Below, piece by piece: positions 31,823-40,969 of a stretch of 52,935 nucleotides of DNA. A program made the position numbers and the translations under genes. The notes beneath the pieces are model-generated. The model saw nothing but the letters and a program-made list of their open reading frames with translations. It was not told the DNA's origin and did not search any database. This DNA is from Dehalococcoidia bacterium (lineage in GTDB: Bacteria; Chloroflexota; Dehalococcoidia; Lucifugimonadales; UBA3495), in NCBI GenBank assembly GCA_022825745.1, contig JAJDWF010000044.1, positions 1 to 52,935 of the forward strand. The letters run 5' to 3'. Position 1 is the stretch's first letter. Each line of letters begins with the position of its first letter.

Positions 31823-34450
31823 TTACCAGATTTCCAGGTTCCAGCAGTCGCCGGCGGCGCAGGTGAAGTTGACCAGGCGGCCGTTCCAGTCCACGTCTTC
31901 CTGATTGTCCTTGACCAGGACCCAGTAGGGCTGCCCGCTGTTGAGCTCGGTCAGGGTGTTCAGGTCGGCGAACTCCGGACGCGGGTCGTAGAACGTCCAC
32001 GCCTTGGAGGTGTTGTTGAAGTGGAAGATGGCTTCCAGGTTGTCGCCCAGGTCGGAGACGGCGCCGGGCAGTTCGGCGGCTACGCCGGCCACGGCGGCTT
32101 CAGCCAGGACTTCCAGCTGGGCCACGCGGGTCTCGCCGCCAACCTCGACTTGCACCGGGTAGAAGCCGGGATCCAGGAAGGGCACCAGGATGTCGGTGAC
32201 GGTGGCGTCACCTTCACGGTTGGTGTTGATGTTGCGTCCGCCCAGACGGTCGGCGCCGTCGATCTTGACTTCGGCAACCAGCGTGTAGGGAGGCATGCCC
32301 TGGACCGAGACGGTGATGGTATCACCGGGAGCGGCCATAGCGGGCTCCAGGCTCAGCTCGGCTTCGACGATTTCGAAAGTCGCTGACTCTTCGATATCAC
32401 CGGCTTCACCGGCGTCGAACAGCACCACCACTTCCTCTTCGTCGCCGATATCGACGCTGACCGGAAGCTGGTATTCGTACCGGAACCGGCCACTGCCATC
32501 GACGTTGGCGGAACGACGACGCTCGTCGTTTTCACCTTCGTTGAAGATGATAGTGACTTCGTTGTCGAGCTCAGGCGTCGTGATGGGCCAGTTTTCGCCG
32601 CTGATGACGATGTAGTCCCGCGCGCTCGCCGTTTCAGGAGAGACGGAGACCGTAGGCTCTTTGATGGTGATCTTGGCCTTGCCCACGAATTCGTGTTCGT
32701 CGGTGGCCTTGATGGTGTACTCGTCGTCGTCCAGCGCCGGGTTGTCGTCGTCCTTGTTGGCGGTCCAAACGCGAACGGTTGCCGTGAACTCACCATTGCT
32801 GGTGGTCAGGATGTACCGGTCGTCGCCGGTGCCCTGGGTTCCGGCATTGCTGACGTCCAAGGACTTACCATCCAGCTTGATATCCTTCACCAGGATCTTG
32901 GCCTCTTCGTTGAAGCCGCTGCCGGTGATGATGATGCTCTGGTTGGGAGCAACTTCGGTCTGGCTCAGCTTGAGGCTGGACGGGTTCACCGTGATGGTAG
33001 TCCGCTTGGTGTCGCCGCCCTGGGTGAAGGACAGTTGCACCACACCGGAAACGCCGCCGGGCATGTCAAACACGTAGTCCGAGTCTTCGGGCTCAAGGTC
33101 AGGAACCTTCTCGCCGTTCAGGGACACGCTAGGCGTACCCGCATCGAAATCCCGAGGCTTTACGGTGACTTCGTCGCCGGAGGCAACGGTGTCGGGCGAA
33201 ACCGTGATCGACGGTGTCATGTCGAAGACCTTGACAGCGCTGGCCAACCGGTTGGTCGGAGCTTCGTTGTCAATGGCGCAGATATAGTTCACCGGACCCT
33301 TGTCGAGCTCGTCCTGGTGTACCGTGTAGGTAACCGTGAACTTGTCGTCGGAACCCACGTCGGCGGTGCCCAGAGAATCGCCGTCGTCAATGATCTGCTG
33401 ACACACGTCGGAACTCTTGAGAGCGGCAGCATGGACGACTTTCATCTCGTCTTCGCCGAGTTCGGCGAGCGTCGGCTTGCAGTACGGGTTGTCGGAATTG
33501 GCGGCGCGGTTCATCGGGTCGTACGCGGCCATTTCCGCGCAGTCGAGCCCGGCCCACCATATCGCAACGGCGTTGGGCTGTACGAACACTTCGGCCTCGG
33601 TCCCATTGTTGAAACCGCTACCCGTGATCGTAAGTTCCTTGCCGCGACCGCCGTCGTCATCGCTGACGCTGATCTTGGCCAGGACCGACACGTCGTTCAG
33701 CCCCATGGTGGCGCTGCTGCTGTACCGGCCTTCGGTGGTCAGGATCTGGTAACCGACCTTGTAGTCCTTCTCTTCCGACGGGTTCTTGATGCCCGCCTGC
33801 TTCGGGATTACGATGTCGAAGCTGCCCGCTACAGTCCCGGAAGTGACCTCGTCACGTGGGTCCATGTCCGGCACGTAGATGCGGATGGTGTGTGCGTCGT
33901 CGCCGGCGTGACCGTCGTCTTCGCTGTCCACGGCTGCGGTGGTATAAACCCGCGCGCCTCCGCTCCGCGAGGCGGACTGCTTGAAGAATATCAGGTTCGG
34001 CCCGATGGAATCCGGCACCACGAAGTCGTCTTCCAGAACCAGGATGACGGAACTGTCGATCGAGTGGGCCGGCTGGTTCATCAGCCGGATGACCAGGTCC
34101 TCGGACCCGTTGGCGGAACTGCTCCAACCCACGACGTTAACGTCGCCGGTCATTCCGTTGCCGTTGCCGTTACCATTGCCGTTGCCGTTGCCGGCGTCGG
34201 ACGGCGCGTTGGACGCGTCGTCGCAGGTATGCTGCTCGTCAGCGGGCGTGACCGAGGTGTCGGTGGCACGCAGGTCGTGCTGCAACTGCTGGGCGCGGCT
34301 CAGACCTTCGCAGTGGGTGTTGTCTTGCGGCCCTCCGTGGGCATCCGTAACCGCAGGGTTGGAACCCAGCACGAGGAACGCCGTCAGGACGCCGACGATG
34401 GCCACTGCCAACGCCCCCGACCAGACGTACTTTCTCTTTTTGTTACTCAT
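31823..34450 (-). CDS. Large secreted surface protein with IPT/TIG-like domains
   Basis: The 875-residue protein starts with a signal-like segment (MSNKKRKYVWSGALAVAIVG) related to that of the next surface protein. After a Gly-Asn repeat (about 90-100) come several Ig-like beta domains carrying phrases such as ELTITGSGFNNGT and SIIITGSGFNEEA, the hallmark of IPT/TIG domains. Acidic residues are abundant. The C-terminal 70 residues (AWTFYDPRPEF, QPYWVLVKDNQEDVDWNG, CWNLEIW) form a separate Trp-rich module. It is likely an S-layer or adhesion protein. Its Shine-Dalgarno is inside a hairpin. Confidence 0.75.
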   Translation of the reverse strand: MSNKKRKYVWSGALAVAIVGVLTAFLVLGSNPAVTDAHGGPQDNTHCEGLSRAQQLQHDLRATDTSVTPADEQHTCDDASNAPSDAGNGNGNGNGNGNGMTGDVNVVGWSSSANGSEDLVIRLMNQPAHSIDSSVILVLEDDFVVPDSIGPNLIFFKQSASRSGGARVYTTAAVDSEDDGHAGDDAHTIRIYVPDMDPRDEVTSGTVAGSFDIVIPKQAGIKNPSEEKDYKVGYQILTTEGRYSSSATMGLNDVSVLAKISVSDDDGGRGKELTITGSGFNNGTEAEVFVQPNAVAIWWAGLDCAEMAAYDPMNRAANSDNPYCKPTLAELGEDEMKVVHAAALKSSDVCQQIIDDGDSLGTADVGSDDKFTVTYTVHQDELDKGPVNYICAIDNEAPTNRLASAVKVFDMTPSITVSPDTVASGDEVTVKPRDFDAGTPSVSLNGEKVPDLEPEDSDYVFDMPGGVSGVVQLSFTQGGDTKRTTITVNPSSLKLSQTEVAPNQSIIITGSGFNEEAKILVKDIKLDGKSLDVSNAGTQGTGDDRYILTTSNGEFTATVRVWTANKDDDNPALDDDEYTIKATDEHEFVGKAKITIKEPTVSVSPETASARDYIVISGENWPITTPELDNEVTIIFNEGENDERRRSANVDGSGRFRYEYQLPVSVDIGDEEEVVVLFDAGEAGDIEESATFEIVEAELSLEPAMAAPGDTITVSVQGMPPYTLVAEVKIDGADRLGGRNINTNREGDATVTDILVPFLDPGFYPVQVEVGGETRVAQLEVLAEAAVAGVAAELPGAVSDLGDNLEAIFHFNNTSKAWTFYDPRPEFADLNTLTELNSGQPYWVLVKDNQEDVDWNGRLVNFTCAAGDCWNLEIW
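34155..34194. repeat. Hexanucleotide repeat encoding Gly-Asn
   Basis: Near-perfect copies of a 6-bp unit (GTTGCC on the plus strand) encode repeated Gly-Asn in the IPT/TIG-like protein. Changes in copy number would stay in frame and alter linker length. Confidence 0.7.
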
Positions 34451-34457
34451 TTGACTG

Positions 34458-34473
34458 AATCTCCTTTGAGATT
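34458..34473 (-). promoter_or_regulatory. Hairpin covering the Shine-Dalgarno of the IPT/TIG-like gene
   Basis: In the mRNA, AATCTC and GAGATT pair around AAAG, and the ribosome site AAGGAG lies in the loop and 3' arm. The same structure precedes the fibronectin III gene (37727-37743). It could lower translation until melted or bound. Confidence 0.55.
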
Positions 34474-34495
34474 GTCTTTATTGGTTTTGTGGCCG

Positions 34496-34542
34496 GATTC
34501 GGCGTCGCCGGGATGGTTGGTCCAGTCTCGGGACGCCGAATC
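34496..34542. other. 11-bp inverted repeat between the two surface genes
   Basis: GATTCGGCGTC (34496-34506) pairs perfectly with GACGCCGAATC (34532-34542). It lies after the stop of the fibronectin III gene and before the IPT/TIG-like gene. No T-run follows, so it may be a Rho-type or mRNA-stabilising structure. Confidence 0.5.
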
Positions 34543-34554
34543 TAACAAACCCAC

Positions 34555-37500
34555 TTATTGGACTTCGACCCAGACCAGGGCGTAGTCCCACTCGTCGGTC
34601 CCACGGGCCGAGATCACCACGGCCGCGTAGCGACCGGGATCCAGGTCGTCGAACTTATGTGAGTTCCCGGACACATCGGTTGCCTCGCGAACGATGTCGT
34701 AGGCGGGACCGCTGCTGTACAGGACAACGTCGTGGCTGTCGGCGCCCTGACCCGGCGTCCAGCTGACGATGACGTCATCCAGACGGGGATCGGTTTCGTC
34801 AACCACGGCGGTAACGCCGCTGGGCGCGGTCAGCATCGCCTGTTCGACCGTAACCATGATGGTCTGCATGGCGGACTCGCCGGCTGCGTCGGTGGCGGTC
34901 ACCGTGATGGTGGCCGAACCGGCCGCGACGCCGTTAATGGTCAGCATGCTGCCCGCAACTGAGGCGGTGGCATACATCGGCATGTCAGACACAGCGGTGT
35001 AGGTCAGCGTGTCGCCAGCGTCGGCATCGCTGAAGTATCCAGCGATGTCCATCGTCTCCATCTCGCCTTCCGTTACCGTCTGAGCGTCAATGGTGCCGAC
35101 GGCCTCGGGGGCGGTGTTGTGCGAATGGGCCGGGTCAACCATGGACGTGGTGCTGTAGTGCGCCGTGTTGGACCATGGGCCGGTTCCGACTTCGTTCTTG
35201 GCTGCCACCTGGTAGGCGCGTTGCTCGGTAGCCGTGGGCAGCGGGGTGGAGTGAGTCCAGTCAGTCCGGTCAGCGCGGACGCCGTCTTCCAGCGTCTCCC
35301 AGTCGCCGCCGTCAACGCTGACCTGAATCACGTAGTCCGTGATGTCAGCGGTACCCTTGGACTCCGGTATGTCCCACGTCAGCAGGACGCCCTTGTCCGT
35401 GGTCAAATCAGAGTGGACGTTCAAGGCGGTCTCTGCCACCAGGCCGATGGGAGCGCTGGGAGCGCTGCGTTCAGCCGGGGTAATCGGATCCGCCGCACCC
35501 GTCCGACCGAAGGCCGGTATGGCGTTCTGACTGTCAGAGTCGATGGTCCAGCCAGAAGTAACATCAGCCGGCGCCGTGCTCTTCTTGTTCAGCGGGATGA
35601 CCCGGAACCAGCGACCATAACCTGCCGCCAGGGCCTCGCCGGTCGCGGTGAGAGGAGCTGCCGGAGGGTCGGCGGAGTCGGCACAGCCTGATACGTCGGT
35701 GCTGTGAATAGTACCGTCGTAGGTGTATGTCCGGTTATCCGCACCTTCCTGGTGCTCCACGTCGCACCAAGTAGCGCCAGTAGCGAGCGCACTATTGTTG
35801 TCGCGGTCGGCGCTAACCTGGATGATGTAGCCGGTAACGGGCGAGCCGCCGTCGTTGGACGCAGCGTCCCAGTCCAGATCCAGCTTGGTATCTCCGTTGG
35901 CCGTCACTCGTAGCGCGGGAATGCGATCGGGCACGTCGGCTTGCTTGGTCATTCCGGTTTCTATAACCGGGTAGCCGTAGCGTCCGCCGTGCCAGGGGAA
36001 CACGCGATAGTACCTGGTTTCGTCGGACACCAGCACGGTTGCGCCTTCATCGCCGCTGGAATGGTGCTCGTACCTGGTCCTGGATGCGGAGATGGTATCC
36101 GTCAAGAAGTCCCAATCGGCATCTGCACCGGCAGTCTCGCCGGGAGGAGCATCGCCAGCGATGACGTCAACGGCGTAGGTGGACGGCTGGCCTGTAGTGT
36201 CACAAAGCGAATCGTCATCGTCGCCGTCACCGACTCTACAGTATTGGTTCCGGTCCCATGCCAGGTCAATCCGATGGAAGTACCCCATGTCGTTGACAAC
36301 GCGAAGTCCTTGATCACCATCGACGGCGGTGTTGTCGTCCCCAGCGATTACAGGGAGGCTCGCCACGGTGCCCACCGTATCGACGGATGCCGTAGTACTG
36401 GCACTATCGTAGCTGTGAGCAATTGCTTGGGGGAATGGGAGGCTGAGTTCCTGCGAGTACACCCATGCGCTGGTCAGTTCGTTTTCCACGTACCTGACCC
36501 GGTAACGGACGTTGTCCGTAAGAGCGTTGTCAATGTCGGTAGCGGCGCCTGCATCAGCGTGCTGGGAATAGTTGGCGTTGGTGCCAGGAGCAACCAGGCC
36601 GTTGGTGGCATCGCCGGCAGTGTTATGCTCCACGTCCACCCATCCACCACCGGGGCTTATGGGACGCCAGCCGATGGCGTTGCGGTGATGCTGCCGTTGC
36701 ACCTGCACCGTGACGCCCGTTTCGCTCAGGTCGGCAGGACGGTTCCAGTAGAGATAGACGGTGTTGTCGTTGCTTCCGTCCCCCACGCCTACTATCTTCA
36801 GGTTGGCCGGTGGCGCGGCTGGACCGGTGACCGGGTCGGGAACCACAGGCGTAGCCGCCGCCGTTTTACCCTCGTCAATGTTGGAAGCGATCGATTGGCC
36901 AGCGGTGTTCACCGCGACGACCTGGAAGTCGGCGGTGACGCCATCTCCCATTTCAACGTCATCTGAATCGTCGTTTGGTGTACCCTTGTCCGACTTGGCA
37001 AGCGTCCAAGTGGCTGAGCCATCCTCGGCTTCCACATCCTCAGCCTCAACAATGATCGTAGTCACTGCGGCCTGGGGCGGATTGACTGCCGTGATTGCGG
37101 CTGCAATGCCCGTTTCTGCGGTAGCATCGGTAGTCGCGGTACAGGCTGTCGTGATATCGAAAGACGCGCCTGTTTGGATGCCTCGTACGCGGATGCAGTA
37201 CCGGGCCACCTCAGCACCACCGTTGTATTCAGGCTGCTGCCAGGTGAGGGTAATCATCTTCACGAGGTTGTCGGTGGCCGTAAGTCCGGTGACCGCATCC
37301 GGCGTGGTGGCCGCGGCAGTCGTCACCGGCAAGTTGAGCGGCCGGATGGAATAGGGGCCGGTGTGGTCGCCGTTGAGGGCGAAAACCCGGAAGTAATATT
37401 CCTTTCCGGCATCCAAACCTCCGACCCGGTACGACGTGGCGTCGCTGCCGGTGTCGGCCTCTCGCAGCTCCCACACGAAGGCGTCGCTCGAAATGTCGAT

Positions 37501-37719
37501 GCGATAGCCGGTGACCGTGCCGGTAGCCGGGGCCGTCCAGTTCAGTACGACGTGGTGCCGTCCGATTTCGGAGGCGTTCAGGCCGGTCACCGGTCCCGGT
37601 GCGCCGTCAGCCGCCGCTGGATTGGGCACCAGCGTCATGAACGCGGCCAGCGCGCCGATCACGGCAACCGCCGCAATCAGTGGCACTGACCACATCAGCT
37701 TTCTTGTTTTTCTACTCAT
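34555..37719 (-). CDS. Large secreted fibronectin type III / cadherin-like surface protein
   Basis: The 1054-residue protein starts MSRKTRKLMWSVPLIAAVAV, a secretion signal related to the one at 34450. It then has about five fibronectin III domains (for example PGPVTGLNASE...VLNWTAPATG, GSPVTGYIIQVSADRDN, DITDYVIQVSVDGGDWE), a cadherin-like domain (TVTEGEMETMDIAGYFSDAD to ATITVTATDAAGES), and a last fibronectin-like domain (VIVSWTPGQGADSHDVVLYS). No sortase or anchor motif is seen. It likely binds cells or matrix. ATG 37719 is supported by AAGGAG inside the leader hairpin. Confidence 0.8.
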   Translation of the reverse strand: MSRKTRKLMWSVPLIAAVAVIGALAAFMTLVPNPAAADGAPGPVTGLNASEIGRHHVVLNWTAPATGTVTGYRIDISSDAFVWELREADTGSDATSYRVGGLDAGKEYYFRVFALNGDHTGPYSIRPLNLPVTTAAATTPDAVTGLTATDNLVKMITLTWQQPEYNGGAEVARYCIRVRGIQTGASFDITTACTATTDATAETGIAAAITAVNPPQAAVTTIIVEAEDVEAEDGSATWTLAKSDKGTPNDDSDDVEMGDGVTADFQVVAVNTAGQSIASNIDEGKTAAATPVVPDPVTGPAAPPANLKIVGVGDGSNDNTVYLYWNRPADLSETGVTVQVQRQHHRNAIGWRPISPGGGWVDVEHNTAGDATNGLVAPGTNANYSQHADAGAATDIDNALTDNVRYRVRYVENELTSAWVYSQELSLPFPQAIAHSYDSASTTASVDTVGTVASLPVIAGDDNTAVDGDQGLRVVNDMGYFHRIDLAWDRNQYCRVGDGDDDDSLCDTTGQPSTYAVDVIAGDAPPGETAGADADWDFLTDTISASRTRYEHHSSGDEGATVLVSDETRYYRVFPWHGGRYGYPVIETGMTKQADVPDRIPALRVTANGDTKLDLDWDAASNDGGSPVTGYIIQVSADRDNNSALATGATWCDVEHQEGADNRTYTYDGTIHSTDVSGCADSADPPAAPLTATGEALAAGYGRWFRVIPLNKKSTAPADVTSGWTIDSDSQNAIPAFGRTGAADPITPAERSAPSAPIGLVAETALNVHSDLTTDKGVLLTWDIPESKGTADITDYVIQVSVDGGDWETLEDGVRADRTDWTHSTPLPTATEQRAYQVAAKNEVGTGPWSNTAHYSTTSMVDPAHSHNTAPEAVGTIDAQTVTEGEMETMDIAGYFSDADAGDTLTYTAVSDMPMYATASVAGSMLTINGVAAGSATITVTATDAAGESAMQTIMVTVEQAMLTAPSGVTAVVDETDPRLDDVIVSWTPGQGADSHDVVLYSSGPAYDIVREATDVSGNSHKFDDLDPGRYAAVVISARGTDEWDYALVWVEVQ

Positions 37720-38139
37720 TTGACAAAATCTCCTTGTGAGATTGCCATTTGCGTGATTTGGTGAAATCGGTGCGCCCTCGGCCCGTTGGATTTGCGGGGC
37801 CATGTTCGTAGAGATGCCCGGCAGCGGGCGTGGGGCGGCTTCTGGACAGGTATGGTAGATGGCACCTCCTTGCGGTGATGCCCACGGGCGGGGATAAGCC
37901 GGCCGTGGGCGGTTGTCGTGTGGTTACAAATTGACAGTGTGCATTGTAGCGGGAGAAACATTACGGGAGTATTACGCAGGTGGGCGAATTTTTGGGGAAT
38001 TTTCGTTTTTGGGGTGACGCGGGGGCGTTGACGGGGGTGGGTTGCGGGGCGTAACTTGTACATACGTTCGCCAATCGGTGTTGGTTGGCGGATGAATTTT
38101 TTGTCGTTGCGCCGCGGCCGTTGGAATGGGCGGCGCGTG
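37720..38139. other. Leader of the fibronectin III gene and divergent spacer
   Basis: No gene is supported in this 420-bp stretch. It holds the Shine-Dalgarno hairpin (37727-37743), an inverted repeat CCCACGG/CCGTGGG (37881-37887 with 37903-37909), a minus-strand TACAAT (37948-37943) that could start a leader of about 220 nt, and an isolated plus-strand TTGACA at 37931 without a matching -10. Confidence 0.4.
37727..37743 (-). promoter_or_regulatory. Hairpin covering the Shine-Dalgarno of the fibronectin III gene
   Basis: In the mRNA, AATCTC and GAGATT pair around ACAAG, burying AAGGAG. The downstream sequence GTCAAATGAGTA is shared with the IPT/TIG-like gene, so the two leaders share a common element. 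Confidence 0.55.
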
Positions 38140-38340
38140 ATGGAGGACCAGGTGTACGAGTTGAATTGTCGACGTTGTGGATCGGAGGAGTTGCTGGAAT
38201 TGGCGCGGCTGGCGGGGGACGACCATGCGGTGTATCGGTGCCGGGACTGCGGGTTCCTGTTCAGCCCGCCGGACGGGTCGGGCGCCGGGTCGGAGATTGA
38301 GCAGTCGCCGCTGCGCCGGCGGCCGGCGTACCGAGGTTAG
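38140..38340 (+). CDS. Small zinc-ribbon protein next to phage genes
   Basis: The 66-residue product has two CxxC knuckles (NCRRCGSEE and YRCRDCGFL) about 22 residues apart, a typical zinc ribbon. ATG 38140 (MEDQVYELN) is a reasonable start; an in-frame ATG at 38092 is possible. It lies 41 bp before the terminase gene. Small zinc ribbons are often found near phage packaging genes, but its role is unknown. Confidence 0.55.
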   Translation: MEDQVYELNCRRCGSEELLELARLAGDDHAVYRCRDCGFLFSPPDGSGAGSEIEQSPLRRRPAYRG

Positions 38341-38381
38341 GGCTGGGCCGGCCGGGGACGGACGGCGAGCTAATCGAGCCG

Positions 38382-39695
38382 GTGGAGTTTGCGGCGGAGG
38401 TCTTGGGGGTGAGGCTGTGGGAGAAGCAGCGGGACGTGCTGGAGGCGGTGCGGCGGGAGCGTCGGGTGGCGGTGAAGTCGGGGAATGGGTTGGGCAAGGG
38501 GTTCACGGCGGCGGTGGCGGTGCTGTGGTACCTGCACTGCCACGACCCGGGGATCGTGCTGAGCACGGCGCCGACGTTCCGGCAGGTGCGGCACGTGCTG
38601 TGGCGGCAGATCCACCGGCTGCATCGGGGCGCGGCGGATACGCTGGGCGGGCGGCTGCTGGACACGCGGTGGGAGCTGGCGGAGGACCGGTACGCGCTGG
38701 GGCTGTCGGCGGACGGCGCGGACCAGTTCCAGGGGTTCCACTGCGAGAACGTGCTGGTGGTGGTGGACGAGGCGGAGGGCGTGGAGGAGGAGATCTACGA
38801 GGCGGTGGACGCGGTGATGACGTCGGGGAATCCCCGGCTGCTGCTGATCGGCAACCCGACGCGGACGGACGGGCCGTTTCACCGGGCGTTCCACGAGGAG
38901 CGGGGCATCTACCGCACCATCACCATATCGGCGCTGGAGTCGCCCAACCTGCGGGTGGGGGAGGTGGAGACGCCGGGGCTGGTGACGGCGGAGTGGGTGG
39001 AGGAACGGCGGGTCGCCTGGGGCGAGAACAGCGACCGGTTCCGCTCGCGGGTGCTGGGGGAGTTTCCGAGCAAGGGAGAGGACAACATGATTGAAATGGC
39101 GGATATCGAGGCGGCGGTGTACGAGGGCGTGGAGGACTCCGGGAATGGGCGCGTGGTCATCGGCGTGGACGTGGCGCGGTTCGGGAGCGACCGCAGCGTG
39201 GCGCTGATGCGGCGGGGCGAGCGGGTGGTGTGGATCCGGGCGTTTTCGCGCATCGACACGATGGCGACGGCGGGGCAGGTGATGGTGGCGGTGCGGGAGC
39301 ACCGGCCGGACCTGGTGAACGTGGACGTGATCGGCGTGGGCGCGGGTCTGGCGGACCGGCTGCGGGAGCAGGGCGTGCCGGCGCGGGACGTGAACGTGGC
39401 GGAGAAGCCGCGTCGGGATACGACGTGCGCCAACCTGCGGGCCGAGGGGTACCGGACGCTGGCGCGGCGGTTCCGCGACCGGCGGATCAGGATACCCCGG
39501 GACGCCGAGCTGATCGCGGAGCTGGCGACGCTGCGGTACGAGTACGACAGCCGGGGCCGGCTGCTGATGGAGGGCAAGGACAAGATGAAGAAGCGCAACG
39601 GACGGTCGCCGGACAAGGCGGACGCGCTGATGCTGGCGTTCCTGGACGACCGGGGGGAGTGGGCGGAGTCGGAATTCGCGGAGTTTTGGGCTTAA
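38382..39695 (+). CDS. Phage terminase large subunit
   Basis: The 437-residue protein has an N-terminal ATPase with a Walker A variant KSGNGLGKG, the motif STAPTFRQV, Walker B VLVVVDEAEG and the coupling motif LLLIGNPTRTDG. The C-terminal nuclease begins VVIGVDVARFGSDRSVAL (first Asp) and ends SPDKADALMLAFL (last Asp). It cuts and pumps phage DNA into capsids. GTG 38382 is used because no ATG is near; upstream codons are open, so the true start may be a little earlier. GC content resembles the host genes. Confidence 0.88.
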   Translation: MEFAAEVLGVRLWEKQRDVLEAVRRERRVAVKSGNGLGKGFTAAVAVLWYLHCHDPGIVLSTAPTFRQVRHVLWRQIHRLHRGAADTLGGRLLDTRWELAEDRYALGLSADGADQFQGFHCENVLVVVDEAEGVEEEIYEAVDAVMTSGNPRLLLIGNPTRTDGPFHRAFHEERGIYRTITISALESPNLRVGEVETPGLVTAEWVEERRVAWGENSDRFRSRVLGEFPSKGEDNMIEMADIEAAVYEGVEDSGNGRVVIGVDVARFGSDRSVALMRRGERVVWIRAFSRIDTMATAGQVMVAVREHRPDLVNVDVIGVGAGLADRLREQGVPARDVNVAEKPRRDTTCANLRAEGYRTLARRFRDRRIRIPRDAELIAELATLRYEYDSRGRLLMEGKDKMKKRNGRSPDKADALMLAFLDDRGEWAESEFAEFWA

Positions 39696-39708
39696 GGAGA
39701 AGGTGAGC

Positions 39709-40869
39709 ATGGTGAAACTGGGCAAGATGGTGGGGGTGCGCGACGGGGCGGGGATTGGGGCCGGGGGCGAGGGCTGGGCGCGTCCGGAGTACGGGCGGTA
39801 CCTGGCGACGTCGCCGTCGGTGTACGCGGCGGTGCGGCTGCGGGCGGAGGCGGTGACGCGGCCGCCGCTGCGGGTGTACCGGGTGGAGGATGCCGGCCGT
39901 CGGGTTCCGGTGGCGGCGTCGCATCCGGCGGCGCGGGCGCTGGAGCGGGTGAACCCGTGGTACACGCGGGCGGACCTGTGGCGGGCGACGGAGACGTACC
40001 TGTGCCTGTGGGGGTCGGCGTTCTGGGCCATCGAGCGGGGCGAGGACGGCGAGGCGGAACTGTGGCCGCTGCGTCCGGACCGGATGGTGGTGATCCCCGA
40101 CCGGCAGCGGTACGTGCGGGGGTTCGTGTACCGGGGCTCCCCGAGCTCCATACCAAGCGAAAACGTGGCGTACACGCCCGAGGAAATCGTGTGGCTGCGC
40201 TATTTCAACCCGCTGGAGGAGCTGGCCGGGCTGTCGCCCTTGGCGCCGGCGCGGCTGTCGGCGGACATGGGTCACGAGGGGCTGCGCTTCAACCGCCATC
40301 TGCTGCGCAACTCGGCGCGGCCCGACTTCATGCTGCTGACCAACCACGAGCTGAACGACGCCGAGCTGGAGGACTTCTACGAGCGGTGGGAGCAGCGCTA
40401 CCGGGGCGCCGGCAACGCGCACCGGCCGGCGGTGGCGTCCGCCGTGCGCGACGTGAAGACGCTGGGGCTGTCGCACCGGGACATCGACTTCATCCAGGGG
40501 CTGCGCTGGAGCCTGGAGGAGGTGAGCCGGACGTATGGGGTGCCCAAGCTGCTGCTGGGCGATTTCGAGCGGGCGACGTATGCCAACGTGCAGGCGTCGG
40601 AGCGGATGTTCTGGCGCAACACGGTGGTGCCGGAGGTGCGGTTCCTGGAGGACCAGATGAACCGGGCGCTGCTGCCCCGGCTGGGCTACCCCGACCTGGC
40701 GGTGGAGTTCGACCTGTCGGTGATCGAGGCATTGCAGGAGGACGAGGCCAGCCGCGTGCAGCGGGAGACGGCGCTGCTGGATCGCGGCGTGCTCACTATT
40801 AATGAAGTGCGCCGGGAACGCAACCTGCCGGAGGTGCCGTGGGGCGACGGGGCGGGCGGCGCATCCTGA
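39709..40869 (+). CDS. Phage portal protein (HK97 family)
   Basis: The 386-residue protein has the HK97-type portal pattern: SPSVYAAVRLRAEAVTRPPL, AFWAIERGEDG, GLSPLAPARLSADMG and a late AERMFWRNTVVPEV-like segment (ASERMFWRNTVVPEVRFLED). It would form the DNA-entry ring of the capsid. ATG 39709 has AAGGAG 9 nt upstream; GTG 39703 is too near. It follows the terminase gene by 13 bp. No protease, capsid, tail or integrase gene follows. Confidence 0.88.
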   Translation: MVKLGKMVGVRDGAGIGAGGEGWARPEYGRYLATSPSVYAAVRLRAEAVTRPPLRVYRVEDAGRRVPVAASHPAARALERVNPWYTRADLWRATETYLCLWGSAFWAIERGEDGEAELWPLRPDRMVVIPDRQRYVRGFVYRGSPSSIPSENVAYTPEEIVWLRYFNPLEELAGLSPLAPARLSADMGHEGLRFNRHLLRNSARPDFMLLTNHELNDAELEDFYERWEQRYRGAGNAHRPAVASAVRDVKTLGLSHRDIDFIQGLRWSLEEVSRTYGVPKLLLGDFERATYANVQASERMFWRNTVVPEVRFLEDQMNRALLPRLGYPDLAVEFDLSVIEALQEDEASRVQRETALLDRGVLTINEVRRERNLPEVPWGDGAGGAS

Positions 40870-40878
40870 GCCGGCGGG

Positions 40879-40907
40879 TTGAATATACGGCGTCGGGGAA
40901 TGATAAT
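40879..40907 (+). promoter_or_regulatory. Promoter of the Na/Pi symporter gene
   Basis: TTGAAT (40879-40884, 4/6) and GATAAT (40902-40907, 5/6) are 17 bp apart. The transcript would begin near 40914, 56 nt before the ATG; GGAGG lies upstream of the start. Confidence 0.55.
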
Positions 40908-40969
40908 GCCGTCGGGTCTCATACTTCTTTCATATATCAGAGGCTCGATTATCGGAGGCTCGATAGCGC

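Noticed and set aside
37931..37936. TTGACA as a plus-strand promoter for the zinc ribbon gene
   Set aside because: No -10-like sequence lies 15-19 bp downstream.
37716..38063. Minus-strand 115-residue opening ending in the fibronectin gene start (ATGA)
   Set aside because: It has a basic, low-complexity sequence, no ribosome site, and runs through the likely promoter. A short leader peptide cannot be excluded but is not supported.
38370..40175. Very long minus-strand opening over terminase and portal
   Set aside because: The Arg/His/Pro-rich product has no recognisable features; the plus-strand genes explain the stretch.
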